From the NCBI RefSeq assembly GCF_000336755.1, contig NZ_AOLK01000023.1:204971-268970 (forward strand): a stretch of DNA of 64,000 bases, written 5' to 3'. A program made the translations under genes and the position numbers. The DNA comes from Haloferax elongans ATCC BAA-1513 (lineage in GTDB: Archaea; Halobacteriota; Halobacteria; Halobacteriales; Haloferacaceae). Under the pieces are notes generated by a model. The model was not told the origin of the DNA, made no database searches, and worked only from the letters and a program-made list of their open reading frames with translations. This document shows, in pieces, positions 9,031 through 18,045 of this stretch; position 1 is the stretch's first letter, and every line of letters begins with the position of its first letter.

Positions 9031-10689
9031 ATGCGTATTCTCGGAATCGAAGGAACAGCGTGGGCCGCGAGCGCAGCGGTTTTCGAAACCGACGACCCCG
9101 CCGCACTCGGTCACGAAACCGACCGCACACCGGACCCCGCCTCCGACCACGTCTTTATCGAATCTGACCCCTACCAGCCCGACAGCGGCGGTATTCACCC
9201 GCGCGAGTCGGCCGAACACATGGCGAACGCCATCCCCAGCGTCGTCGACACTGCGCTCGCACACGCCGCCGAGCGCCACGACGGCGACGGCCCCATCGTC
9301 GATGGTGTCGCGTTCTCTCGCGGCCCCGGCTTGGGACCGTGTCTCCGTATCGTCGGGACTGCCGCCCGCTCGGTTGCCCAGACACTCGACGTGCCACTCG
9401 TCGGCGTCAACCACATGGTCGCCCACCTCGAAATCGGACGCTACCAGTCCGGCTTCGAATCGCCCGTCTGTCTGAACGCCTCGGGCGCGAACGCCCACCT
9501 GCTCGGCTATCACAACGGGCGGTACCGCGTCCTCGGCGAGACGATGGACACCGGCGTCGGCAACGCCATCGACAAATTCACCCGCCACGTCGGCTGGACC
9601 CACCCCGGCGGGCCGAAGGTCGAGAAGGCGGCGAAAGACGGCGAGTACGTCGACCTGCCGTACGTCGTCAAGGGGATGGACTTCTCCTTTTCGGGAATCA
9701 TGAGCGCCGCGAAGGACGAGGCAGACGCCGGCACACCCGTCTCTGACATCTGCGTCGGACTGCAAGAGACCATCTTCGCGATGCTGACCGAAGTCTCGGA
9801 GCGCGCGCTCTCGCTCACGGGGACAGACGAACTCGTCCTCGGTGGCGGGGTCGGCCACAACGCCCGCCTGCGCGAAATGCTCGCCGAGATGTGCGAACAG
9901 CGCGGCGCGAAGTTCCACGCCCCCGACCCGCAGTTCCTCGGCGACAATGCCGGGATGATTGCCGTCCTCGGCGCGCGGATGCTCGACGCGGGCGATACGC
10001 TCCCAATCAGCGAGTCCGCTGTCGACCCGAACTTCCGGCCTGACCAAGTCGACGTGACGTGGCGCGGCGACGACGAATCGGTCGCGCGCGCCTACACCGA
10101 CGACGGTGCGATTCGCGGGGCCGAAGCGACGGTCGATATCAGCGCCGACGACGTGGTGAAACGCCGCGTCCCGAAGACCTACCGCCACGCAAAACTCGAC
10201 GACCGACTGCGCGGCGAGCGCACCAAGGCTGAGGCACGACTGACGAGTGATGCCCGCCGCGCCGGGGTTCGAACACCTGTCGTCCGCGATATCGACCCCG
10301 TCGAGGGTGTCATCACCTTCCAGAAAGTCGGCGACGCGGACCTCGCAGAACAGCTCGACCCCGATGCAGTTCGAACGGTCGGCGAGTATCTCGCTCGACT
10401 GCACCAGGGGGGAATCGTCCACGGCGACCCCACGACGCGGAACGTTCGCGTCGGAACCGACGCCGACGGGAACACGCGCGTGTACCTCATCGACTTCGGC
10501 CTCGGGTTCCACTCGGGTCACGTCGAAGACCACGCGATGGACCTCCACGTCTTCGCCCAGAGCGTCGAGGGGACGGCCGACGACGCCGCACCACTCCTCG
10601 ACGCACTCGAAGCGGGCTACGAGGAAGTCGGCTCCGCGGACGTGCTTTCCCGACTCCGACAGGTGGAGTCGCGCGGGCGGTATCGGTAA
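9031..10689 (+). CDS. kae1-bud32: Kae1-Bud32 fusion, tRNA t6A synthesis protein
   Basis: A 552-residue fusion. Residues 1-~330 are the ASKHA-fold Kae1/TsaD with metal-binding His in GVNHMVAHLE and the segment VLGGGVGHNARL. Residues ~345-552 are the Bud32 kinase with catalytic segment GGIVHGDPTTRN and DFG-equivalent LIDFGLGF. Together with Pcc1 and Cgi121 (KEOPS) it transfers threonylcarbamoyl to A37 of ANN-decoding tRNAs. The fused form is normal in many euryarchaea including haloarchaea. Confidence 0.97.
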   Translation: MRILGIEGTAWAASAAVFETDDPAALGHETDRTPDPASDHVFIESDPYQPDSGGIHPRESAEHMANAIPSVVDTALAHAAERHDGDGPIVDGVAFSRGPGLGPCLRIVGTAARSVAQTLDVPLVGVNHMVAHLEIGRYQSGFESPVCLNASGANAHLLGYHNGRYRVLGETMDTGVGNAIDKFTRHVGWTHPGGPKVEKAAKDGEYVDLPYVVKGMDFSFSGIMSAAKDEADAGTPVSDICVGLQETIFAMLTEVSERALSLTGTDELVLGGGVGHNARLREMLAEMCEQRGAKFHAPDPQFLGDNAGMIAVLGARMLDAGDTLPISESAVDPNFRPDQVDVTWRGDDESVARAYTDDGAIRGAEATVDISADDVVKRRVPKTYRHAKLDDRLRGERTKAEARLTSDARRAGVRTPVVRDIDPVEGVITFQKVGDADLAEQLDPDAVRTVGEYLARLHQGGIVHGDPTTRNVRVGTDADGNTRVYLIDFGLGFHSGHVEDHAMDLHVFAQSVEGTADDAAPLLDALEAGYEEVGSADVLSRLRQVESRGRYR

Positions 10690-10821
10690 CGAGTCGCTGG
10701 TACCGCGCCGCCGTCTCGTAGAATCGTGCTATCGACCCGCATTCGTTGGGGTCGAAATCGCCTCACCAAAACACGTCGGAAGGCCAAAACGATTTATCCG
10801 GCGCGAGCGTATTCGTCTCGT

Positions 10822-11097
10822 ATGGCAGACAAACCGCAACGAGGAACTCTCTTTGGTATCCCGTACAACTTCGAGCGCCCGAGCGTCGGCCGCCTGCTCT
10901 CGTCGTACTGGCAGCCCGGCGAGGGCATGCTCGTCGAGAAACCGTTCGGTATCGGCTACACGCTGAATCTCGCGAGCTGGCGCTCGTGGGTCGTCCTCCT
11001 CGTCGCCGGTGGTCTGTTCTGGAACGAGCGCCAGAAGCGCGACGGGGCCGAGGAAGCCGAAGCCGACGAAGGCCCAGTCGAAGTCATCGTCGACTAA
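10822..11097 (+). CDS. Small membrane protein, DUF5808-like
   Basis: A 91-residue protein. The motif LFGIPYNFERPS, then FGIGYTLNLASWRSW and a single membrane helix (VVLLVAGGLFW), resembles the DUF5808 family. The tail is acidic. ATG 10822 fits the family start, and an AT-rich block (aaaacgatttatcc, 10786-10799) upstream is a likely promoter. Function unknown. Confidence 0.65.
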   Translation: MADKPQRGTLFGIPYNFERPSVGRLLSSYWQPGEGMLVEKPFGIGYTLNLASWRSWVVLLVAGGLFWNERQKRDGAEEAEADEGPVEVIVD

Positions 11098-11149
11098 CCG
11101 CGCGCGCAACACCGACGACTTTTCCCACCCCGCCCGCAGATGAGCGGGT

Positions 11150-11788
11150 ATGCTCAGGTACGTCACTACGAACGAGGGCAAGGTACGCGAAGCCCTCGAC
11201 TACCTCGACGACGACGTGACCCAACTGGACTTCGACTACACCGAGGTTCAGGCAGCCGAACTCGGTCCTATCGCAGCCCACGGTGCCCGTGAAGCGTACC
11301 GCTACGCCGGCGAACCCGTCCTCGTGGACGACGCCGGACTCTTTATCGGCGGTTTCGACGGCTTCCCCGGCCCGTACTCCTCGTACGCCGAGGACACGCT
11401 GGGCGTCGAAGCAGTGTACCGACTGGCCGCCGCGGAACTCGACGAACCGCGTCGGGCGTCCTTCCGCTGTGTGCTCGCGTACTGTGACGGCGAGGAGTTC
11501 GAAGCAAGCCCCGACCCAATCGACCGCGACGACCGAACTGTCGCGGCCGCCCACGGTGCCGAACAGGACGCACAGGAGACCGAAGCCCTACCGGTGAAGC
11601 TCTTTACCGGTGTCGTGAACGGGCGAATCGTCGCTCCACGCGGTGATGGTGGCTTCGGCTACGACCCAATCTTCGAACACGACGGAACGACGTTCGCGGA
11701 GATGTCCGCGACGGAGAAAAACGGCATCTCGCACCGCGGCCGGGCGTTGGCGAAGTTTGCGACGTGGTATCCTGAGCGAACGGAGTAA
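11150..11788 (+). CDS. Non-canonical purine NTP pyrophosphatase (ITPase/HAM1 family)
   Basis: A 212-residue HAM1/RdgB-family enzyme that hydrolyses dITP and XTP to monophosphates, keeping deaminated purines out of nucleic acids. Visible hallmarks are the N-terminal TTNEGKVREAL (nucleotide-binding Asn/Lys), LVDDAGLFI, and the C-terminal GGFGYDPIFE and ISHRGRAL. Length is slightly above the usual ~190 because of an insert around residues 128-150. Confidence 0.93.
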   Translation: MLRYVTTNEGKVREALDYLDDDVTQLDFDYTEVQAAELGPIAAHGAREAYRYAGEPVLVDDAGLFIGGFDGFPGPYSSYAEDTLGVEAVYRLAAAELDEPRRASFRCVLAYCDGEEFEASPDPIDRDDRTVAAAHGAEQDAQETEALPVKLFTGVVNGRIVAPRGDGGFGYDPIFEHDGTTFAEMSATEKNGISHRGRALAKFATWYPERTE

Positions 11789-11882
11789 GCGAAGGATATC
11801 TCGTCGGGCGCAGCGCGTCCGACGGTGGTACGCCGAGCGATAGCGAGACAAACCTTACACACGCGAACGCCGAGTGTCGGGT

Positions 11883-12266
11883 ATGAATCCCGCAGACTAC
11901 TTCGAAGGCGGTACGGTCACCGTCTCGGACGAGACGTACACCGTCTACAAGACGACGCGGCCCGACCCCGAGGCGTTCGCAACGATTCAGGACGAGACAG
12001 AGACGACAGTAATAGCCGAGACAGGAGCCATCGACGAACCGACCGTCGTTGAGGCCGAACACGGGTGGAAACGCCTCACCTTCGAGATGGTTCTCCCGTT
12101 CGAACTCGTCGGGTTTCTAGCGGCGGTCGCAACCGCCCTCGCTGAGGAGGATGTCTCGATATTCGCGCTGTCGTCGTACTCGACCGACCACGTGCTCGTG
12201 AAAGAAGCCGACCTCGCGACGGCGACGCAAAAACTGGAAACACTGGGGTGTGTGGTCGAGCAGTAG
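11883..12266 (+). CDS. ACT-domain protein
   Basis: A 127-residue protein with two halves resembling paired ACT-type folds. The second contains TFEMVLPFELVGFLAAVATALAEEDVSIFALSSYSTDHVLV, split here only by its own sequence, with the typical beta-alpha-beta pattern. ACT domains bind small ligands, often amino acids. ATG 11883 is preferred over GTG 11874. Stands alone; no regulatory target is apparent. Confidence 0.7.
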   Translation: MNPADYFEGGTVTVSDETYTVYKTTRPDPEAFATIQDETETTVIAETGAIDEPTVVEAEHGWKRLTFEMVLPFELVGFLAAVATALAEEDVSIFALSSYSTDHVLVKEADLATATQKLETLGCVVEQ

Positions 12267-12308
12267 CTCACCCGAGCAATTGTTACCATTGGGCGCGTCA
12301 GGAGCGAC

Positions 12309-13103
12309 ATGACGTTCCCCGACCGCGACGCCCCCGTCGCACTCGTCACCGGTGCATCCGGCGGCATCGGACGCGAACTCGCTGACCTCCTCGCTGCAGA
12401 CGGACACGACCTCGTCATCGTCGCCAGAAGCGAAGCCGACCTCCGCGAACTCGCCGACGAGGTAAACGACGCCTACGGAACTGCAGTCGTCGTCCTCGTG
12501 AAAGACCTCGCCGAGCGAGCCGCGCCGCGGGAGATTTTCGAGACCCTGCGTGACCGCGACATCGAGGTGGACGTGCTGGTCAACAACGCCGGGTTCGCGA
12601 CGTTCGGCCCCTTCGTTGACCTCGACCTCGACCGCGAGGTCGACGAAATCGAGGTGAACGTCACGGCCCTGACGCAACTCACGAAGCTGTTTCTGCCGGG
12701 GATGCTCGACCGCGAATCGGGGAAGGTACTCAACCTCGGGTCGACGGCGAGCTTCCAACCCGGCCCCCTGATGGCCGTCTATTATGCGACGAAGGCGTAC
12801 GTCCTCTCGTTCTCCGAGGCGCTGGCGGAGGAGTGTCGCGGAACCGGCGTGACCGTCACGGCGCTGTGTCCCGGGCCGACAGAGACTGGGTTCCAGTCGC
12901 GCGCCGACATGGAAGACTCTCGACTCCTCGAAGGCGGTGTGATGGACGCCCGGAAGGTTGCGAAGGCGGGAATTCGCGGTATGAACGCCGGGAAGGCTGT
13001 CGTCGTCCCCGGCACGCAAAACTGGCTCGGGTCGGTCCTCGTTCGGTTCCTCCCTCGGTGGTTGGTCCGGCGCATCGTGAAGGTCGCACAGCGCCCCACG
13101 TAG
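12309..13103 (+). CDS. Short-chain dehydrogenase/reductase
   Basis: A 264-residue classical SDR. The cofactor motif TGASGGIG is near residue 16, NNAG near residue 94, and the catalytic Ser region SSxxS-like STASF is followed by YYATKAY (YxxxK). The Asp/Arg pattern after beta-2 (VARSE) favours NADP(H). The substrate is unknown. The C-terminus is hydrophobic (LGSVLVRFLPRWLV) and may contact the membrane. Confidence 0.88.
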   Translation: MTFPDRDAPVALVTGASGGIGRELADLLAADGHDLVIVARSEADLRELADEVNDAYGTAVVVLVKDLAERAAPREIFETLRDRDIEVDVLVNNAGFATFGPFVDLDLDREVDEIEVNVTALTQLTKLFLPGMLDRESGKVLNLGSTASFQPGPLMAVYYATKAYVLSFSEALAEECRGTGVTVTALCPGPTETGFQSRADMEDSRLLEGGVMDARKVAKAGIRGMNAGKAVVVPGTQNWLGSVLVRFLPRWLVRRIVKVAQRPT

Positions 13104-13155
13104 AGATACCTTCGCCGCTGGCGACTGACGCGACTCTCCACCGGTTCGAAGCTCC

Positions 13156-13632
13156 TCAGCCCCGAGGGTCGCGGTCGGGACCGGGATACTCGCCGGATTC
13201 GACTTCTGCGTACAGGCTTTCGGGAGCAAAGAGCGTCGCAAACGCCCGTGGCTCGCGGATGCTCACCGGGAATCGGCCACTCAAAGCCGCGCCAGCAGAA
13301 GCAGACTGAAGGTTCTCGTCGAAAGTGAGAAGATGCATCGCACCACCTCGATAGGCGGCGGCGAGCGCGGGTTGGTCACCCTCGGGGTGGTCGACGAGTT
13401 CGGCCCACTCTCCCACTCTGGCACGCCAGTCTGCAGCCAGTTCCTCGTCGGCGAGGCTGGCGATGACCGCCTCGGCATCGTCGAGGAGTGCTGGGCTGGC
13501 GACGAGGGTCATCCACGAGTGCGACCGGAGGTGGTCGAGCGCGTCGCGGGCGGCACCGCCAACGAGGAGGTCAGAGGCGAGCACGTCGGCGTCCGCGACG
13601 ACGCGAGTCGGAGACGGGTCGGCCTCACCCAT
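13156..13632 (-). CDS. PIN-domain protein, candidate toxin
   Basis: A 158-residue PIN-fold protein with acidic residues typical of the active site: VVADADVLASDLL near the start, LLDDAEAV in the middle, and LLTFDENL near residue 112. PIN toxins of the VapC type are metal-dependent RNases. Its start overlaps the stop of the 32-residue gene at 13625-13723 by 8 bp, the arrangement of antitoxin-toxin pairs. Housekeeping RNA processing is an alternative. Confidence 0.7.
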   Translation of the reverse strand: MGEADPSPTRVVADADVLASDLLVGGAARDALDHLRSHSWMTLVASPALLDDAEAVIASLADEELAADWRARVGEWAELVDHPEGDQPALAAAYRGGAMHLLTFDENLQSASAGAALSGRFPVSIREPRAFATLFAPESLYAEVESGEYPGPDRDPRG

Positions 13633-13723
13633 CGTCCTCTCGGCGGGCGCGAAGCGCCTCGGCGATATCGGTCTCTGTCGTCTCGTAGTCGGCGGCGCGG
13701 TCGAAAAGCGACTCCCACGTCAT
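13625..13723 (-). CDS. 32-residue partner of PIN protein, candidate antitoxin
   Basis: A short gene found by reading the region upstream of the PIN gene. It encodes 32 residues, starting MTWESLFDRAADYETTE and ending in an Arg-rich helix (EALRARRED). The stop at 13625-13627 lies inside the PIN start region, so the two are translationally coupled. It lacks a recognisable DNA-binding domain, so it may act only by binding the PIN protein. The size is small even for an antitoxin. Confidence 0.5.
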   Translation of the reverse strand: MTWESLFDRAADYETTETDIAEALRARREDDG

Positions 13724-13863
13724 AGTCGAGTCCAAGACGGCGACCGAGAAGAAACCGACGCAACCGATAATTCACACAATCAGTCACAATAGGTAGAAAA
13801 TGAAATGTTTCGTGGTTTCGTCGGCTAGGAAACAGTTAATTTCCGTTCAGCACACGACACTGC

Positions 13864-14892
13864 ATGGCAATTCAGCGACGGCGCTTCTTACAGGCGGCCG
13901 GTGTCGGTGCGATACTCGGACTCAGTGGGTGTACCGGAGACGCGGAGCCTCCGCAAGCGGCAGACGGAGAGAGTGGCTCCCAGTCCGGGTCCAGCGATGG
14001 GTCGAGTAGCTCGGACCAAGAGCTGACGCTCGCGACCACGACGAGTACGTACGACACAGGACTGTTGGACGAACTCAACCCGGTGTTCGAAGAGAAGTTC
14101 GATGCGACAGTCAAGACCATCCCGCAGGGGACGGGCGCTGCAATCGAGACGGCCCGAAACGGCGACGCCGACGTGATTCTCGTCCACGCTCGCGGTGCAG
14201 AAGACGAGTTCCTGAAAGAGGGCTACGGCGTCAACCGACGCGACGTCATGTTCAACGACTTCGTCGTGGTCGGGCCAGCCGACGACCCAGCGGGAATCGA
14301 GGGGATGGAGAGCGCCGCTGACGCCTTCGCCACCATCGCGGAGTCGGAAGCGACGTTCGTCTCTCGCGGCGACGACTCGGGGACGAACAAGAAGGAACTG
14401 CTCATCTGGGACGCCTCGGGCGTCGACCCGGCGGGGAAGTGGTATCGCGAAATCGGGAAGGGAATGGGCGACACGCTCGTCCAGGCCGACCAGTCCGGCG
14501 CGTACACGCTCTCTGACCGCGGGACGTTCCTCGCGACGAAGAGCAAGATAGACCTCGAAATCCTCGTTCAAGGGCCACTCAAGGGCGGGCCGACGATTCT
14601 GAAGAACCCCTACGGCGTCATCCCGGTCAACCCCGCGAAGTACCCCGACGTGAACTACTCGCTGGCGATGGCGTACGCCGGGTTCCTGACGAGTCCCGAA
14701 GGACAGGACATCATCGACTCGTACACTGTCGATGGCTCGCAGTTGTTCTTCCCGAACGCGCTGTCCGAGTCACCGCAGTTCGGGCAGTACGTGCCTGAGG
14801 ACTACGACGACGACGGTGGCAACGCCTCGGCGTCCGTCTCGGATGCCCAGTTCGAGCAGTGGGTCGCTGAGAACGTCCCCGAGGACTTTTAG
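13864..14892 (+). CDS. tupA: Tungstate-type ABC transporter substrate-binding lipoprotein
   Basis: A 342-residue exported binding protein with Tat motif RRRFLQAAG, lipobox LSGC, and a Ser/Gly/Asp linker. The mature N-terminus [19 protein letters not shown] contains the TTTS signature of TupA proteins, which bind tungstate. Conserved segments HARGAEDEF and [13 protein letters not shown] also fit. With the permease and ATPase that follow it forms a complete importer. Tungstate would serve aldehyde ferredoxin oxidoreductases. Molybdate is a possible alternative ligand. Confidence 0.88.
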   Translation: MAIQRRRFLQAAGVGAILGLSGCTGDAEPPQAADGESGSQSGSSDGSSSSDQELTLATTTSTYDTGLLDELNPVFEEKFDATVKTIPQGTGAAIETARNGDADVILVHARGAEDEFLKEGYGVNRRDVMFNDFVVVGPADDPAGIEGMESAADAFATIAESEATFVSRGDDSGTNKKELLIWDASGVDPAGKWYREIGKGMGDTLVQADQSGAYTLSDRGTFLATKSKIDLEILVQGPLKGGPTILKNPYGVIPVNPAKYPDVNYSLAMAYAGFLTSPEGQDIIDSYTVDGSQLFFPNALSESPQFGQYVPEDYDDDGGNASASVSDAQFEQWVAENVPEDF

Positions 14893-14916
14893 TCCGGTCC
14901 GACCCCACCGTATCCC

Positions 14917-15609
14917 GTGTTCGGCCTCGGCGACCTGAACCTCACGTATCTGGTGAGCATCACACTCGTCTCACTGTACGTGAGCACCGCAGCAGTGCTC
15001 GTCAGCGCTACGCTCGGTCTCCCGATGGCGTTGGCCGTGAGCTTCCGCGACTTCCGCGGGAAAGCGGTCGTCACCTCCATCATCTCGACCGGGATGGGCT
15101 TTCCGAGCGTCGTCGTCGGGCTACTCGTGCTCTTGGCACTCTCGCGGTCCGGACCGCTCGGGGAGTTCGAACTGCTGTTTACGCCCGAGGCCATGATTCT
15201 CTCGCAGACAGTGCTCGCGCTTCCGGTTCTCGTGAGCGTCGCGCTCTCGGCGATTCAGTCGGTCCCACAGGACCTCAGAGACGCCGCGTTCGCCTCCGGC
15301 GGGACATCGACCGACGTAGCCCTGCTCGTCGTCAGAGAGGCGCGGTATGGCATCGTGACGGCACTTCTCGCCGCGTACGGTCGCGCCATCAGCGAGGTCG
15401 GGTCGGTTCTCATCGTCGGCGGCAACATCGTCTTCTCGGACGGCACCTCGTTCACGCGGACGCTCACGACCGCAATCACCGTCGAAGCGCGAAAAGGAAA
15501 CATCGAGACGGGTATCGCTCTCGGCGGGATTCTGCTTGCGCTCGTGCTCGCGGTCAACGCACTCGGAGCGCGCTTCCGCGACCGAACGCCGAGTGGGGGG
15601 CGTCGATGA
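14917..15609 (+). CDS. tupB: Tungstate-type ABC transporter permease
   Basis: A 230-residue integral membrane protein with about five to six helices and the permease loop motif AFASGGTSTDVALLVVREARYGI (EAA-like) near residue 125. Start is GTG 14917, 24 bp after the binding-protein stop; its end overlaps the ATPase start by 4 bp (ATGA). It forms the channel of the TupABC importer. Confidence 0.88.
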   Translation: MFGLGDLNLTYLVSITLVSLYVSTAAVLVSATLGLPMALAVSFRDFRGKAVVTSIISTGMGFPSVVVGLLVLLALSRSGPLGEFELLFTPEAMILSQTVLALPVLVSVALSAIQSVPQDLRDAAFASGGTSTDVALLVVREARYGIVTALLAAYGRAISEVGSVLIVGGNIVFSDGTSFTRTLTTAITVEARKGNIETGIALGGILLALVLAVNALGARFRDRTPSGGRR

Positions 15610-16379
15610 CAGACAGCATCGTCGCGACCGACATCACCCACGGGTTCGAAAACGGGGCGATTCTGGAAGACGTCTCTCTGGGCGTCGAACCCGGTGAAAT
15701 ACTCGCTGTCGTCGGTCCCTCGGGGACAGGAAAGACCACGCTCTTTCGTCTCCTCGCGATGTTCGACCGTCCCGACAGCGGCGTCATCGAGTTCGACGGC
15801 GACGACGTGTGGTCGATGTCGGATGCGCGCCGACTCGAAGTGCGGCGTCGAATTGGGATGGGTTTTCAAAACCGGAGTCTGTTCTCGGCGAGCGTCGCCG
15901 ACAACGTGGCCTACGGACTGCGAGTCCGGCGGTCGTGGAAGACGAGAGTGGCCAGCGCCGTCTCGGGGCTGCTTGGACCTGCCGACTACGACGAGGCAGT
16001 GACCGCGGCGCTGGAGACGGTCGGGATGGCAGACAAAGCGTCTCGGGACGCCGGGTCGCTGTCGGCGGGCGAAGCACAGCGTGTCGCCATCGCCCGTGCC
16101 CTCGCCCCCGACCCGGACGTGTTGCTCCTCGACGAACCGACGTCGAACCTCGACCCGCGAAACACCGCCGTCATCGAGGCTGCGATGCGGGCCGCCCGCG
16201 ACCGCGGTATCGCCGTCGCGTTGGCGACACACGACATGCAACAGGCACGACGCGTTTCGGACCGGACAGCGGTTCTCCTCGACGGAACCTGTATCGAGTC
16301 GGGCGCGACAGACCGTGTGTTCGAATCGCCGACCGACGACCGAGTTCGGCAGTTCGTCGAGGGGAAACTCGTCTACTGA
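15606..16379 (+). CDS. tupC: Tungstate-type ABC transporter ATP-binding protein
   Basis: A 257-residue ABC ATPase with Walker A GPSGTGKTTL, signature LSAGEAQRVAIARAL, Walker B VLLLDEPTS and switch His in LATHDMQQA. It energises the TupB permease. The ATGA overlap with tupB implies co-translation. It is about the usual length, without a C-terminal regulatory domain. Confidence 0.9.
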   Translation: MTDSIVATDITHGFENGAILEDVSLGVEPGEILAVVGPSGTGKTTLFRLLAMFDRPDSGVIEFDGDDVWSMSDARRLEVRRRIGMGFQNRSLFSASVADNVAYGLRVRRSWKTRVASAVSGLLGPADYDEAVTAALETVGMADKASRDAGSLSAGEAQRVAIARALAPDPDVLLLDEPTSNLDPRNTAVIEAAMRAARDRGIAVALATHDMQQARRVSDRTAVLLDGTCIESGATDRVFESPTDDRVRQFVEGKLVY

Positions 16380-16663
16380 CCCGTTATTTTCAGGGGCAGT
16401 TTCACACAACGGGACGACGAGTTGCCATCGTACGAACAGACAGGATAGGGAGCCAGAACGTCCGTCTGACGTAAGTTTATGGTCGGCGATACACATCCGT
16501 CAGATGGGCGCGCACATTCGGCCTCAGTTCCCATCCTCCCACCCGCGCGCCCGGCACACCAAACCGTTCTGGCACCCCCCGGCACGGCGCGCGGCGTCGC
16601 CACCACGACGCCGTTTCTCGAAAGAAAGAAGGAATCGACCGAGACGGAGAGCGGTCGGCTCGT

Positions 16664-17317
16664 TCAGCCGAGGAGTCGCGTCCGAACGCTTTCGAGTTCG
16701 TCGCGCTCGGTGAGCAGTGCCAGATGGTCGCCGGGCTCGACGACAGTACCGGGCAGTGGAATGGTCATCGGTTCGCGCTTTCTGCCGTGGGCGTAGATTC
16801 GACCGTCGGCTCCGAGGTCGATACTCGCGACGTGCTCGCCGACGATTGGGGCGTTCTCCGGGACCGTAATCGTCGCGAGTCGCAACTTGTCCGTCAGGTC
16901 GCCGAGCGCGTTGAAATCGCCGCCGAGGAGTGCGGTTTTCGCACCCGCGGCACCGAGGCGTTCGGGATAGATAATCTCGTCTACGTCGTCGGCGTAACGC
17001 TCGTATATCTCTTGTCTGTAGTCCTCGCTGATTCGCATGACCGTCCGGCAGCCGAACTCCTTGCCGAGCATACACGCGGCGAAGTTGATGTTCGGGTCGC
17101 CGGTGAGTCCCCCCACTGCATCGGCCTCTTCGATTCCGGCCTGCTTCAGAACACTCTCCGTACCGCCGTCACCAAGGATGGTGTCGAATCCCTCGTCGAG
17201 GGCGCGGTCGACCTTCATCTCGTCGTTATCGACGACTGTGACGGCGTGTCCTTCCTCCCGAAGGATACGGGCAGTTCGTGTTCCGACGCGACCATACCCC
17301 ACGATAACGAACTTCAT
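16664..17317 (-). CDS. trkA: TrkA-type potassium channel regulatory protein
   Basis: A 217-residue cytosolic protein with an N-terminal RCK/TrkA_N Rossmann domain (MKFVIVGYGRVGTRTARIL) and a C-terminal TrkA_C domain. One TrkA_N plus one TrkA_C is the short, KtrA-like form. Such proteins sense NAD(H) or ATP and gate a TrkH/KtrB potassium channel, which is not in this window. An in-frame ATG at 17332 is possible, but MKFVIVGYG is the family start. Confidence 0.88.
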   Translation of the reverse strand: MKFVIVGYGRVGTRTARILREEGHAVTVVDNDEMKVDRALDEGFDTILGDGGTESVLKQAGIEEADAVGGLTGDPNINFAACMLGKEFGCRTVMRISEDYRQEIYERYADDVDEIIYPERLGAAGAKTALLGGDFNALGDLTDKLRLATITVPENAPIVGEHVASIDLGADGRIYAHGRKREPMTIPLPGTVVEPGDHLALLTERDELESVRTRLLG

Positions 17318-17362
17318 GATAATACGATACACACCAGACGGCTAAAAGGTGGCCCCTCGTTC

Positions 17363-17415
17363 GACTGGTGTCGGTCGGATTCGAACCGACTGCGAAGGCT
17401 CGAGTTCTGTCGCCA
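17363..17415 (-). other. Possible tRNA 3'-end remnant (attachment-site scar)
   Basis: Read on the minus strand this contains GTCGG-TTCGAAT-CCGAC, a perfect 5-bp T-arm with a canonical loop, followed by CGACACC and A, as expected for an acceptor 3' strand plus discriminator. No matching acceptor 5' strand or complete cloverleaf follows upstream. This is what integration into a tRNA gene leaves at the far end of an island. A chance hairpin is possible. Confidence 0.4.
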
Positions 17416-17698
17416 CCATTGGTTGGGCATATGACAATTTAGAGGGTTGCTGACGAGTGGGGGGTTGCTGACAAGTGATGAGGCGCTGGCGTTTGATGTG
17501 CACAAATACGCGTTCGCAGTGTCGAGGGGCGCTCGTGGTAACAGTCGGAGGCGACAAGTGCCGAATCTCCTCTTCCTTCCCTAGCTAAAAGAAACTCAAG
17601 TGCCGTTTCAAAATATCGTGCAGAATAGAATACCAAAGTATCAGTTTACACTATGTAGTCAAATATTATAATTATAACCAGCGTCCGATACCGGTCGT

Positions 17699-17714
17699 GG
17701 AAGTTTAAACTTCC
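17699..17714. repeat. Perfect 16-bp palindrome
   Basis: The sequence ggaagtttaaacttcc is fully self-complementary and sits inside a wider imperfect inverted repeat (gtgg...ccac). It lies in AT-rich DNA without genes; it may be a regulator site or a mobile-element remnant. Confidence 0.5.
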
Positions 17715-18045
17715 CCAAACCACGGATTAGCGGCGTTTAAGGCGTTTTGGGTGCTGTTATCGATTCGCTCCAAAATTGTGCATCTACAGACGCCCCATAA
17801 TTAACAGAAGCGGCTATATCGACACATATACAGTGATTTCGAGGGTTGAGGACTCAGAGAAATTAGTACCTTCCACCATCATCAAATTTCTGTCTATCTT
17901 GTGTTCTAATAATTATTCTGACTATTCCCAATACACAACTTAGAAACGACAAATGAGTTGTCACACTCATCGCTCCGTGTTGGAGTCTGTCGACTCAGCG
18001 AGACACACCGGTGCTCGTCGCACGGGCCGTCGTGTGCAACTGGGT

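Larger units (their letters stand above)
17318..18045. other. AT-rich gene-poor stretch
   Basis: About 730 bp with no convincing gene and clearly lower GC than its surroundings. It holds a possible tRNA 3' remnant (17363-17415), a short direct repeat (ggttgctgac at 17454 and 17465), a perfect 16-bp palindrome (ggaagtttaaacttcc, 17699-17714) and several runs of A/T. It lies at the left edge of the chitin-use cluster. Confidence 0.6.

Noticed and set aside
16380..16663. Small gene or structural RNA after the tungstate transporter
   Set aside because: The open frames are Pro/Arg-rich and unlike haloarchaeal protein, and I could not fold a recognisable RNA such as SRP RNA or RNase P RNA.
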